This document shows, in pieces, positions 9,564-17,391 of a DNA stretch of 36,173 nucleotides. The number at the start of each line of letters is the position of its first letter. Within the stretch, counting starts at the first letter, position 1. Position numbers and translations under genes: made by a program. Location: positions 1 through 36,173 of the forward strand of contig JAICRZ010000009.1 of the NCBI GenBank assembly GCA_025937135.1, in the 5' to 3' direction. Under the pieces are notes generated by a model that saw only the letters and a list, made by a program, of their open reading frames with translations, ran no database searches and was not told where the DNA came from. The stretch is from Thermoleophilaceae bacterium. Its GTDB lineage: Bacteria; Actinomycetota; Thermoleophilia; Solirubrobacterales; Thermoleophilaceae.

Positions 9564-10782
9564 GCGCCGTCCTCTCGATCAGCGATTCGACCTCGCGCGC
9601 GGCGCCGGCGGGCCCGGGCGCGGCGTGGAACGCGGCTGCCAGCGCCGCCGCCCCGTCGCGGCGCGCGACCGCCTGTTCCACGGCGCGCCGCAGCCGCCGC
9701 GCGTCGAGACGTCCCGCCGAGACGCTCGTGCCGGCGCGCGCGACCTCGACGCGGCGCGCCACCTCGAATTGATCGCGCCCGAACGGCACCGCGCAGACCG
9801 GAACACCGGCCGCAAGCGCCTTCTGCGTGATCCCCATGCCGCCGTGACACACCACGCACGCGGCTCGTTCGAGCAGTGGCCGGTGCGGTAGGAAGCGGTG
9901 CACGTGCGCCCCGCGCGGCGCTGGGAGCGTTGCGGGATCGACGCCTGCCGTGGTCACGACGATCTCGTACTCGCCGGTGAGCTCGAGCGCGGTGCGGGCG
10001 AGCTTGCCGTCGTCCTGGAACTCGGTCGAGCAGGTCACGAGGAGAAGGGGGCGCTCCAAGGAGTCGAGCCACGGCGGCGGGTCGGCGGGTGGATCCCATG
10101 TCCCCGGCCCGACCAGGCGAACAGACGGCGGCCAGTCGCTGCGCGGGTACTCGAACGGCTCCGCCGTGTAGTAGAGGACGAGCGGCGCGGTGCCGGCGAA
10201 GAAGTCCGTCGCGTCGCTCAGTGACCGCAGCCCCTCCTTCGCCCTCAGCTCGTTGAGCGGCTTGAGGACCATGCCGGCGAGCGGAGCGAGGACGATTCTG
10301 CGCATGAACGCGTCGCGCGCGCGCCCGACGCGATCGAAGCGCGGCCGGAGACCGAGCCCGTAGGGCGGTGCGTCGCGCGACTCGATCGGCAACGGGAAAT
10401 GGCCGAACGTCGCCCACGGCCGGCCCGACGCCTCCGCCGCCACCGCGGCGCCCCAGGCGGTGCAGTCGATCAGCAGCGCGTCCGCGTCGTCGATCTGCCC
10501 GCGGATGTCGGCGAGCTCGTACGGCGCCCGCTTCACATAGGCGGCCACGTCGCGCCGCTGAGCGCCGATCGGCGTTCGGGCACGCCAGTCGTCGTTCTCG
10601 ATGTGCTCGGCGCGAGGGTCGACGGGCGCGGCTTCGAGGCCGAGCTCCTCCAGCATCGGCACGGCGCTCGCGAGCGTGCGGACGGAGACGTCGTGCCCGC
10701 GGTCGCGCAGCGCTTCGAGCGTCGGTACGAGCGGGTAGAGATGGCCGCGCGACGGCGACGTGTAGACGAGTATCCGGCTCAT
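9547..10782 (-). CDS. Glycosyltransferase family 1 (MGT/UGT-like)
   Basis: A 411-residue GT-B fold enzyme that should transfer a sugar from an NDP-sugar to a small lipophilic acceptor. The N-terminus shows the acceptor-domain start ILVYTSPSRGHLYPLVPTLEAL. The C-terminal donor domain carries the family motif CHGGMGITQKALAAGVP followed by PFGRDQ, matching the HGGxGTxxEAL...DQ signature. The start ATG overlaps the tetR stop in ATGA (10779-10782), and the 3' end overlaps the SnoaL-like gene. Relatives include macrolide and flavonoid glycosyltransferases. Detoxification or tailoring of a small molecule is an inference from the regulator and family. Confidence 0.88.
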   Translation of the reverse strand: MSRILVYTSPSRGHLYPLVPTLEALRDRGHDVSVRTLASAVPMLEELGLEAAPVDPRAEHIENDDWRARTPIGAQRRDVAAYVKRAPYELADIRGQIDDADALLIDCTAWGAAVAAEASGRPWATFGHFPLPIESRDAPPYGLGLRPRFDRVGRARDAFMRRIVLAPLAGMVLKPLNELRAKEGLRSLSDATDFFAGTAPLVLYYTAEPFEYPRSDWPPSVRLVGPGTWDPPADPPPWLDSLERPLLLVTCSTEFQDDGKLARTALELTGEYEIVVTTAGVDPATLPAPRGAHVHRFLPHRPLLERAACVVCHGGMGITQKALAAGVPVCAVPFGRDQFEVARRVEVARAGTSVSAGRLDARRLRRAVEQAVARRDGAAALAAAFHAAPGPAGAAREVESLIERTAHAHAT

Positions 10783-11333
10783 ACGACCAACCTTTCGATC
10801 ATGCCGTGCACCGCGCGCTTGGCACGGGCCGGCGAGAGCTTCATGTCACGGCGGAGCAGCTTCCAGACGTAGACGTCCGTGACGGCGACGAGCTGAGCGC
10901 TGTGCTCCTCGTCGCGTGGCGAGAAGACCCGCTCGACCCAGTGCCTGTGATCCGCCCGGCCGGCGTCGAGCCGGGACTTCAGCTCCGGCTGCCGTTGCTC
11001 CTGCGCCAGCAGCATGAGAAGCGGATCGCCCCAGCGCTCGTAGTCGTCGAAGATCGCCTCGACGGCCGCGGCCACGTCGCCTGGCGGCGTCTGGTCGCGA
11101 ACGCTCGCGACCTGCGCGTTGGCGACGTCGATGGCCTCCTCGACGAGGTTCGCCCGGTTCCCGAACCGGCGGATCACGGTGCGCACGGCGACGCCGGCAC
11201 GCTCGGCGATGTCCTCCAGCGAGACCTCATCGAGGAAGCGCTCGCCGGCCAGCTCTGCGGCTGCGCTGAGGATCCGCCGCCGCGTGCGGTCCGCGGCCTC
11301 GGCGCGAGCCGTCATGCGATAGGTTCGTGTCAT
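10779..11333 (-). CDS. TetR/AcrR family transcriptional regulator
   Basis: A 184-residue one-domain DNA-binding repressor with a ligand pocket. The HTH lies at about residues 37-57 (VSLEDIAERAGVAVRTVIRRFGNRANL), typical of TetR. The C-terminal part is helical and not assignable to a ligand. The start is ATG 11333, a few bases downstream of the predicted transcription start. An internal ATG at 11315 is possible. It is the first gene of an operon with a glycosyltransferase and a SnoaL-like protein, so it likely represses its own operon in response to the small molecule they act on. Confidence 0.9.
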   Translation of the reverse strand: MTRTYRMTARAEAADRTRRRILSAAAELAGERFLDEVSLEDIAERAGVAVRTVIRRFGNRANLVEEAIDVANAQVASVRDQTPPGDVAAAVEAIFDDYERWGDPLLMLLAQEQRQPELKSRLDAGRADHRHWVERVFSPRDEEHSAQLVAVTDVYVWKLLRRDMKLSPARAKRAVHGMIERLVV

Positions 11334-11344
11334 TGCGTGATGAC

Positions 11345-11372
11345 ACTAAAATCGCGGCCGCGGAACTGTCAA
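11345..11372 (-). promoter_or_regulatory. Sigma70-type promoter of the tetR operon with palindromic spacer
   Basis: On the minus strand a perfect -35 TTGACA (11372-11367) is followed after 16 bases by TTTAGT (11350-11345, four of six -10 matches). The start would fall near 11338, leaving almost no leader before the tetR ATG at 11333. The spacer contains the perfect 10-bp palindrome CGCGGCCGCG (11353-11362), well placed for a TetR dimer to block RNA polymerase. Confidence 0.6.
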
Positions 11373-11382
11373 ATGAGAGTTC

Positions 11383-13704
11383 TCAGCGCTTCGTGGTCAC
11401 GCTCTCTGAGCCGTCGCCGCCCACAGTCAGGCTCACCGTCCCGTCCCGATCGGTGCGGTAGACCAGCGGGACGGCGGCGCGGAGCGCGGTCAAGGTCTCC
11501 GGGGTCGGGTGGCCGTAGCTGTTGTGGGCGCCGACCTCGATCGCCGCGACCTGTGGGTGCAGGCGCTTCAGGACCTCCGGTAAGCCGGGGTCGCGCGAGC
11601 CGTGGTGGGAGACCTTCATCGCCTCGACCGGGCGCAGCGGGTACTGGAGGATCGCGTCGGATTCGGCGTCGGCCGAGAGCCAGAGGTCGAAGTCGCCCTC
11701 GCTGACGATCGCCGCCACGCCGATCGGGTTCGGGTCGTCGGGCGGGGGATCGCCGGGCGCGCGCGGACGAGGCCCGAAGACGGTGATCGCCAACCTCCCC
11801 ACGCGGTAGACCTGCCCGGCGCGCGCGCTCGTGACCGGGATGCCGCGGGCCCGCGCCTCGGCGACCAGCCGCGCGTAGTCCGGGTCGCCAGTGCCGTAGC
11901 CGTTCTCGACCATCGCCCGCACCGGGATCCGCTGGAGCACCTCGTGCAGCCCGCCCTGGTGATCGCGCGACTGGTGAGTCGAGACCATCAGGTCGACCTG
12001 GCGCACGCCAAAGCCGCGGAGCGTGCGGTACACGCGCGCCTCGGGCGGCCCGCCGTCGAACAGCACGTTCGCGCCCGCCCCGTCCTGAATCAGCGTGGCG
12101 TCGCCCTGGCCGACGTCCAGGAAGCGCACGGTCAGGCGGTCGGGCGGCGCCGGCGGCGAGGCGGTCCACACCCAGCCGGCGGCCGCGAGCGTGGCCGCTC
12201 CGGCGACGATCGCGACCCGCGCGCGCGGCGCGAGCAGCCGGAACGCGGCCAGCGACGAGCGCACGCGCGGCTCGGAGCGGCGGCCAAGCCGAACACATCC
12301 GAAGGCGCCCAGCGCGATCGTCGCGTAGGCGGCAAGGACGGCCCCTGGCGAGTGCAGCGGGATCGCCAGACGCGCGCCGGGAGCGTCGGCGAAGGCCCGC
12401 ACGATGCTCTGGAGCACGCGCAGCAGCAGGTCGTCGAGCGGCCCGAGCGCGCCCGCAGGGATGCCCGGGAGCTGGGCGAGCGCCGCCTGGAGCATCCCGG
12501 TCCACATGATCGGCGCCACCACCGGCAGCGCAGCGACGTTCGCCAGCAGGCCGGCGATCGAGATCGCGCCGAAGTGGAACGCAACGAGCGGCGCCGTCGC
12601 GACCGTCGCTGCGAAGGTGACCGCGATGCCGTCCGCCAGCAGGCGCGGCAGCCCCGACAGCGCGCTCGCCAGCGGGCCGGCCAGCAGCAGGATCCCCGCG
12701 ACGGCCGCGAACGAGAGCTGCCAGCCAGGATCGCCCGCCACGCGCGGGTTGAGAGCGAGCGTCGCAGCCGCTGCCAGCTCGAGCCCGTACCAGCGCGACG
12801 CCGGCCGCGACGCCGCGACGGCCACGAGCCCGGCGGCGCCCATCACGCCGGCGCGCTGTAGCGACGGCCCGGCGCCTGCGAGCGGCACGTAGACGGCGAT
12901 CAGCGCCAGCGGCAGCACCACGCGCGCCCGCGGACCGGCCCGCGCGGCGCGCAGGAACGGAAGCGCGAGGACGCAGAGCAGCATCACGTTCTGCCCGCTG
13001 ACCGCGAGCACGTGCGCCAGTCCCGCCCGCTGGAAGTCCTCGCGCGCGGGCGGCGCGATCGCCTCGTCCTGGCCGAGCACCATCCCCCGCGCGAGGGCGG
13101 CGCGGTCCGGCGCGAGCCCGGAGTCGATCGCGCGCTCGGCGCGCCTGCGCGCGGAGTCGATCGCCCCAGCGAAGCCGCCCCGGCGCCGGCCGGTCGCGCG
13201 CAGCGAGTCGAGCTCGACCTCGTAGCGGATTCCCTGCCGGCGGAGGTGTGACGCCCAGTCGAAGCTTTGACCGCGCGCCGGCCGCTTCGCAGAGCCGTCG
13301 ATCGCCACGATCGTCCCCGGCTCGCCGCCCTGCGGCCAGCGCAGCGCGGAATCCGCGCGCGCGACCACGTGCGCGCCCGACTCGAGCGCGATCATCGCCG
13401 AGCTGCCGAACTGCGAGCGCCGCGGCCGCTCGAGGATCGTCGCCGTACCCGCTACGCGCGCGCCCTGGGGCCCTGCCAGGTCCGCGGTGCGGTCGATCGC
13501 GCCGAGCCGTGCGGAGCCGGCGACGGCACCGAGGAGCAGCAGCACTGCCGCCAGCGCCGACAGCCGCGGCAGCCGCGCGAGGCCGAATGCCGCGGCGAGC
13601 GCGAGCGCGATCAGCACCGCCGTCCGCGGCGGCAGCGCGAGCCCGGCGGCGAACGCGCCGAGGCCGGCGTGGTGCGGCCGCTCCGCGAGCCGGCGGCGAA
13701 TCAC
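11383..13704 (-). CDS. comEC: ComEC/Rec2 DNA-uptake channel with metallo-beta-lactamase domain
   Basis: Inner-membrane channel protein for transport of single-stranded DNA during natural transformation. The product has 773 residues. It shows N-terminal membrane helices, a soluble OB-like region (about 80-190), the ComEC competence core (HVLAVSGQNVMLLCVLALPFL onward) with many membrane segments, and a C-terminal metallo-beta-lactamase-like domain with VRFLDVGQGDATLI and a HxxxDH metal motif (HQSRDH). The GTG start at 13704 overlaps the comEA stop in GTGA, so the two are coupled. The 3' end is followed after 49 bases by tetR of the inserted operon. The gene looks intact. Confidence 0.95.
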   Translation of the reverse strand: MIRRRLAERPHHAGLGAFAAGLALPPRTAVLIALALAAAFGLARLPRLSALAAVLLLLGAVAGSARLGAIDRTADLAGPQGARVAGTATILERPRRSQFGSSAMIALESGAHVVARADSALRWPQGGEPGTIVAIDGSAKRPARGQSFDWASHLRRQGIRYEVELDSLRATGRRRGGFAGAIDSARRRAERAIDSGLAPDRAALARGMVLGQDEAIAPPAREDFQRAGLAHVLAVSGQNVMLLCVLALPFLRAARAGPRARVVLPLALIAVYVPLAGAGPSLQRAGVMGAAGLVAVAASRPASRWYGLELAAAATLALNPRVAGDPGWQLSFAAVAGILLLAGPLASALSGLPRLLADGIAVTFAATVATAPLVAFHFGAISIAGLLANVAALPVVAPIMWTGMLQAALAQLPGIPAGALGPLDDLLLRVLQSIVRAFADAPGARLAIPLHSPGAVLAAYATIALGAFGCVRLGRRSEPRVRSSLAAFRLLAPRARVAIVAGAATLAAAGWVWTASPPAPPDRLTVRFLDVGQGDATLIQDGAGANVLFDGGPPEARVYRTLRGFGVRQVDLMVSTHQSRDHQGGLHEVLQRIPVRAMVENGYGTGDPDYARLVAEARARGIPVTSARAGQVYRVGRLAITVFGPRPRAPGDPPPDDPNPIGVAAIVSEGDFDLWLSADAESDAILQYPLRPVEAMKVSHHGSRDPGLPEVLKRLHPQVAAIEVGAHNSYGHPTPETLTALRAAVPLVYRTDRDGTVSLTVGGDGSESVTTKR

Positions 13705-14282
13705 GGCTGGAGGGCTTGGCGCAGCGCCGCAAAGCGCTTCTCCCCTATCCCATCGACCTGCTTCAGCTCGTCGACCGACCGGAAGCCGCCGTGCGCCTCG
13801 CGGTACTGCACGATGCGCTGCGCCAGCGTCGGCCCGATCCCGTCCAGCGTGTCGAGCTGCGCGACGCTCGCCGACGACAGGCTGATCGGCGCCGACGGGG
13901 GCGCTCCGGGCGCAGCAGCTGCTGACGCCGCGGCCGCCGCGCCGCGTTTCGGGACGACGATCTGCTGCCCGTCGTGCAGCGGCGCCGCGAGGTTCACGGC
14001 GGTGGCGTCGCCGTGACGCGTGAGCCCGCCCGCCGCGTCGACGGCCACGCCGGCGCGCGAGCCGGAAGCCACACGTTGCAAGCCCGGCCGTGCGACCTCG
14101 CCCTCGACGTCGACCACGAGCATCCGGCGCGCGGGAGCGGCCGTCCGCGCGGGCGCTGTGCTCACCGCTACGGGCGCGGCCGCGGGAGCGCTCCCATGGT
14201 GCAGCAAGCGCGCCGCAAGGAACACCGCGACGATCGCCGCGAGCGCCCAGCCCGCGAGCTCGAGCTTGCGTCTGTCGTCCAT
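13701..14282 (-). CDS. comEA: ComEA-type DNA receptor, SLBB plus helix-hairpin-helix
   Basis: A membrane-anchored receptor that binds double-stranded DNA for uptake. It has 193 residues: one N-terminal transmembrane helix (about 8-27), an Ala/Pro spacer, an SLBB domain (about 53-112, VDVEGEVARPGLQRV and ending LHDGQQIVVP), a low-complexity Ala-rich linker, and two helix-hairpin-helix motifs at the C-terminus (LDTLDGIGPTLAQRIVQYREAHGGF and VDGIGEKRFAAL). The start is ATG 14282. It is coupled to comEC by a 4-base overlap. With comEC intact, the organism may be naturally competent, although pilus genes are not in this window. Confidence 0.95.
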   Translation of the reverse strand: MDDRRKLELAGWALAAIVAVFLAARLLHHGSAPAAAPVAVSTAPARTAAPARRMLVVDVEGEVARPGLQRVASGSRAGVAVDAAGGLTRHGDATAVNLAAPLHDGQQIVVPKRGAAAAASAAAAPGAPPSAPISLSSASVAQLDTLDGIGPTLAQRIVQYREAHGGFRSVDELKQVDGIGEKRFAALRQALQP

Positions 14283-14361
14283 GCGGCGAACGTACGCCGC
14301 GGCGCGTTACGTCACAGCACGTGTCTGCGAAATCTTCGTGACGGAGCCGTTACGAAATGGA

Positions 14362-14409
14362 GATCTCGGTCCCGCCGCGCCCGCGGTGCGGCGGCAGGCC
14401 GCCGAGATC
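14362..14409 (-). terminator. Hairpin between HD-GYP gene and comEA
   Basis: GATCTCGG (14362-14369) pairs with CCGAGATC (14402-14409), and inside it CCGCCGC (14372-14378) pairs with GCGGCGG (14388-14394). It starts 16 bases past the HD-GYP stop codon. The minus strand after it reads TCCATTTCG, only a weak U-tract. A factor-independent terminator is plausible, and a comEA leader structure is the alternative. The rest of the 143-nt gap shows a repeated CGTTACG (14305 and 14348) but no clear promoter. Confidence 0.4.
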
Positions 14410-14425
14410 GAACACTTCGTTTCGA

Positions 14426-16108
14426 TTACGACTCGACGCGTTCCGCCAGCGCGTCGATCCCCAGCCGGGTGTCGTCACGCTCAAGTGCCTCGAGGAACAC
14501 CTCGACCACGCGCGGGTCGAACTGCGAGCCGGCGCAACGGCGCAGCTCCTCGCGCGCCTCCTCGACCGGCAGGGCGCCGCGGTAGACGCGGTCCACGGTC
14601 ATCGCCTCGTAGGCGTCGGCGACCGCGAGGATGCGCGCCTCGAGCGGGATCTCCTCGCCGGAGAGGCCGAACGGGTAGCCGCGGCCGTCGGGGCGCTCGT
14701 GGTGGGCGATCACCCAGGACGCGACGTCCTTGAGGTCCGCTCCGTCGACGATCAGTGCACCGACCTCGGGATGCTTCTTCATCTGCTCGTACTCGTCGTC
14801 GTCGAGCTTGCCGGGCTTGTTCAGCACGCCGTCGGGAACGGCGATCTTGCCGACGTCGTGCAGGATGCCCGCGAGCCGCACGCGCTCGATCAGCTCGTCC
14901 GAGAGCCCGAGCTCGCGCGCGATCGTCTCCGAGTAGCGACCAACTGTCTGTGAATGCGAGGCGGTGCCGGCGTCGCGGATGTCGAGCACCTCGGTGAGCG
15001 CCAGGACGGCGGCGAGGTTGCCGCCGCGGTCCTCGTGGCTGCGCGTCTCCGCCGCCAGCACGAGGCTGGCGATCTCGGAGCTGTAGATGACGGTGCGATC
15101 GCGACCGAGCTGCTCGGCGGCAGCAACGCCCTGCGACGCGGCATGGAGCACCGACTCGGCGGTCGCGCCATGCTCGGGGTAGCAGGCCACGCCGAGGCTG
15201 ACGGTGATCGAGGCGGGCAGACCCTCGAGCTCCGTCCGCGCCGCGGCGCGAATTCGCTCGGCGACGAGGTACGCGTCGTTGGGCTCGCAGTCCGGCGCGA
15301 GCAGGGCGACCTCGCGCTCGCCGAGCCGCGCGGCGTGGTCCATCCCGCGCTTGACGCGCCGAAGCGCCGAGGCGACGAGCTCCACCACGACGTTGCGCTC
15401 GCCGGCGCCGGCGCTCAGCGGACGGTGGCCGTCGATGCGCACGACGATCACGGCGAGCGGCGACCGGGAGCGGCGCGCGCGGTCGATCTCCGCGTCGAGC
15501 GCCTCGCGCATGCCGCTGCGGTTCAGCATCCCGGTGTCGGGATCTGTCCGCATGGCGCGCGCCAGGGTGGTAATCCGGTCCTGGAGCGTGCCGATCAGCG
15601 CGCCGCCGAAGACGAGCGCGCTCATCGTGATCGCCCAGCGCAGGACGCCTGCGTTCCCGGTGTCGGGCGACTGGCTCAGCAGCACGGCGTAGGCGAAGAC
15701 GATGAAGCCCGTCTGCATGACCGCCTCGCGCCGCGGGAGGAAGTAGAACGCGTAGATCGAGACCCAGAAGTAGAGCGCCGCGTACGGGCTCGTGCTGTCG
15801 CCGCTCGCGTAGATGTTCCACTCGATGAGCATCGTCGCGACGGCCAGGAACACCTGGAAGCTCCAGCGCGGCAGCCGCGGGCCGGCGGCGCCGAGCAGCG
15901 CGCAGATCGCGTACCCGCAGACCGCCTGGAGGACGACGCGGTTCGGGTCCACCGTCCCGTCGTTCGGGATGGCGAGGGCGAGCAGCGAGATCGACGCTCC
16001 CGCGCCGAAGATGTACGCCAGCGACCGGGCCATGACGCCCGGGTCGCGCGTGTAGTGCTCGACCGACCTGTTGTCGTCGTCGGACAGTCCCTGCCCGTGG
16101 TGCTCCAT
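14426..16108 (-). CDS. Membrane HD-GYP protein with degenerate GGDEF domain
   Basis: A predicted cyclic-di-GMP phosphodiesterase of 560 residues. The N-terminus has about six membrane helices (26-175). A GGDEF-type domain follows (about 185-345), but the signature reads GEREV (263-267) instead of GGDEF, so cyclase activity is unlikely and it may only bind nucleotide. The HD-GYP domain is intact, with HD at 418-419 in ILHDVGKIAVPDGVLNKPG and GYP at 478-480 in HHERPDGRGYPFGL. The ATG 16108 has a good ribosome-binding site (AAAAGGG five or so bases upstream). The gene stands alone between the polyamine operon and comEA. Its signal input is unknown. Confidence 0.9.
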   Translation of the reverse strand: MEHHGQGLSDDDNRSVEHYTRDPGVMARSLAYIFGAGASISLLALAIPNDGTVDPNRVVLQAVCGYAICALLGAAGPRLPRWSFQVFLAVATMLIEWNIYASGDSTSPYAALYFWVSIYAFYFLPRREAVMQTGFIVFAYAVLLSQSPDTGNAGVLRWAITMSALVFGGALIGTLQDRITTLARAMRTDPDTGMLNRSGMREALDAEIDRARRSRSPLAVIVVRIDGHRPLSAGAGERNVVVELVASALRRVKRGMDHAARLGEREVALLAPDCEPNDAYLVAERIRAAARTELEGLPASITVSLGVACYPEHGATAESVLHAASQGVAAAEQLGRDRTVIYSSEIASLVLAAETRSHEDRGGNLAAVLALTEVLDIRDAGTASHSQTVGRYSETIARELGLSDELIERVRLAGILHDVGKIAVPDGVLNKPGKLDDDEYEQMKKHPEVGALIVDGADLKDVASWVIAHHERPDGRGYPFGLSGEEIPLEARILAVADAYEAMTVDRVYRGALPVEEAREELRRCAGSQFDPRVVEVFLEALERDDTRLGIDALAERVES

Positions 16109-16162
16109 AGACCCTTTTCTCGGCTGAAATGCCGCCGCGGGTCATAGGGCTAGCCGAACGTT

Positions 16163-16435
16163 CTACCTGACCTCGAACCGGTCAAGTCCCTCCGGTTCCT
16201 GCTCGTCCGCGTCGACGCGGTCCACCTGGGCGCGGGAAGGGCCGGACCGGCAGAACTCGACCAGCGCCTCGACCGCCGCCGGATCGCCTTCGAAGACGGC
16301 CTCGACGGCGCCGTCCTCGCGGTTTCGCACCCAGCCCGCAACACCGCGCGACTCCGCCTCGGTCTGGGTCGAATCGCGGAAGAAGACGCCCTGTACCCGC
16401 CCGTGAACGACGACGTGACGGCGTGCCAGGGGCAT
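16163..16435 (-). CDS. acyP: Acylphosphatase
   Basis: A 90-residue enzyme that hydrolyses carboxyl-phosphate bonds. The signature HGRVQGVFFR contains the phosphate-binding Arg20, and VRN gives the catalytic Asn38. Length fits the family. The ATG at 16435-16433 overlaps the agmatinase stop by one base (TGATG), so it is translated from the same mRNA. Its role in a polyamine operon is not obvious. Acyl phosphates can arise as side products of many metabolic steps, and co-transcription may only be positional. Confidence 0.92.
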   Translation of the reverse strand: MPLARRHVVVHGRVQGVFFRDSTQTEAESRGVAGWVRNREDGAVEAVFEGDPAAVEALVEFCRSGPSRAQVDRVDADEQEPEGLDRFEVR

Positions 16436-17391
16436 CAGGCGAGCCTCGTGATCGCGTTCAGGGCGAGGAACTCGAAGGCGATGTTCGCGGCGAGCATCGC
16501 GGTGCCCTGGCCGGGACCGTCGTACGGCGGCGAGACCTCGACCACATCGAAGCCGCGGAAGCGCATGCCGGCAAGCGCGCGCAGCAACGCGAGCGCCTCG
16601 TGGGGCAGCAGTCCGGCCACCTCGGGCGTGCCGGTGCCGGGCGCGAAGGCGGGGTCGAGCACGTCGATGTCGAATCCGAGTACCGCCGGCCCATGGCCCA
16701 CGCGTTCGTGCACGCGCGCGGCGAACTCGGCCGGCGCCAGCGCGCGCAGCTCGTCGCCCGCGATCACGTCGAAGCCGAGCTCGCGCGGCTGGTCGAGGTC
16801 GGCCGCCGCGTACAGCGGGCCGCGCATGCCGGCGAGCAGCGAGCGGCGGGCATCGAGCACGCCCTCCTCCACGGCGCGCTTGAACGGCGTGCCGTGGAAG
16901 ATGCGCTCGCCGTAGTACTGCTCCCACGTGTCGGCGTGCGCGTCGAGCAGCACGAGCGCCACCGGGTCACCCGCCGCCAGCGCGTGGGCGCGCAGCTCGC
17001 CGAGCGCGATCGAATGGTCGCCGCCGAGCACGATCGGCGTGATGCCGGCGTCGAGAAGCTCGCGTACGCCTGCGGCGATCTGGTCCATCGTCTTCGCGGC
17101 GTTGCCCGGCGTGACCTCGATGTCGCCCCAGTCGACGGCGGACTGCGCGGCGAACACGTCGACCTCGAGCGCCGGGTGCCAGGGCCGCAGCAGCATCGAC
17201 CCGGCGCGGATGGCCTCGGGGCCGAAGCGCGCGCCCGCGCGGAAGCTCGTGGCGGTGTCGAACGGCACGCCCACGACCGCGACGTCCACGCCCTCGGGGT
17301 CGCGCACGTGCGGAAGCCGGGCAAAGGTGCGGATGCCGGTGTAGCGCGGCGCGCGCGAGGCGTCGGGCGGCGAGTAGCGCGGCTCGGTCAC
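16435..17391 (-). CDS. speB: Agmatinase-family ureohydrolase
   Basis: A binuclear manganese enzyme of the arginase/agmatinase family, 318 residues. Metal-binding motifs are complete: GGDHS (His126), DAHAD (Asp150, His152, Asp154) and FDIDVLDP (Asp241, Asp243). The flanking WEQYYGERIFHGTPFKRAV resembles agmatinases more than arginases. GTG 17391 overlaps the decarboxylase stop (GTGA). Downstream of an Arg-type decarboxylase, agmatine to putrescine plus urea is the natural reading. Guanidinobutyrase or a related ureohydrolase remains possible. Confidence 0.9.
   Translation of the reverse strand: MTEPRYSPPDASRAPRYTGIRTFARLPHVRDPEGVDVAVVGVPFDTATSFRAGARFGPEAIRAGSMLLRPWHPALEVDVFAAQSAVDWGDIEVTPGNAAKTMDQIAAGVRELLDAGITPIVLGGDHSIALGELRAHALAAGDPVALVLLDAHADTWEQYYGERIFHGTPFKRAVEEGVLDARRSLLAGMRGPLYAAADLDQPRELGFDVIAGDELRALAPAEFAARVHERVGHGPAVLGFDIDVLDPAFAPGTGTPEVAGLLPHEALALLRALAGMRFRGFDVVEVSPPYDGPGQGTAMLAANIAFEFLALNAITRLA

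Noticed and set aside
16148-16155. GGCTAGCC palindrome after the acylphosphatase gene as terminator
   Set aside because: It has no loop and no U-tract, so it cannot form a terminator hairpin.
16435-17391. Formimidoylglutamase or arginase call for the ureohydrolase
   Set aside because: The neighbouring decarboxylase and the active-site surroundings favour agmatinase, though the family call alone would not exclude them.
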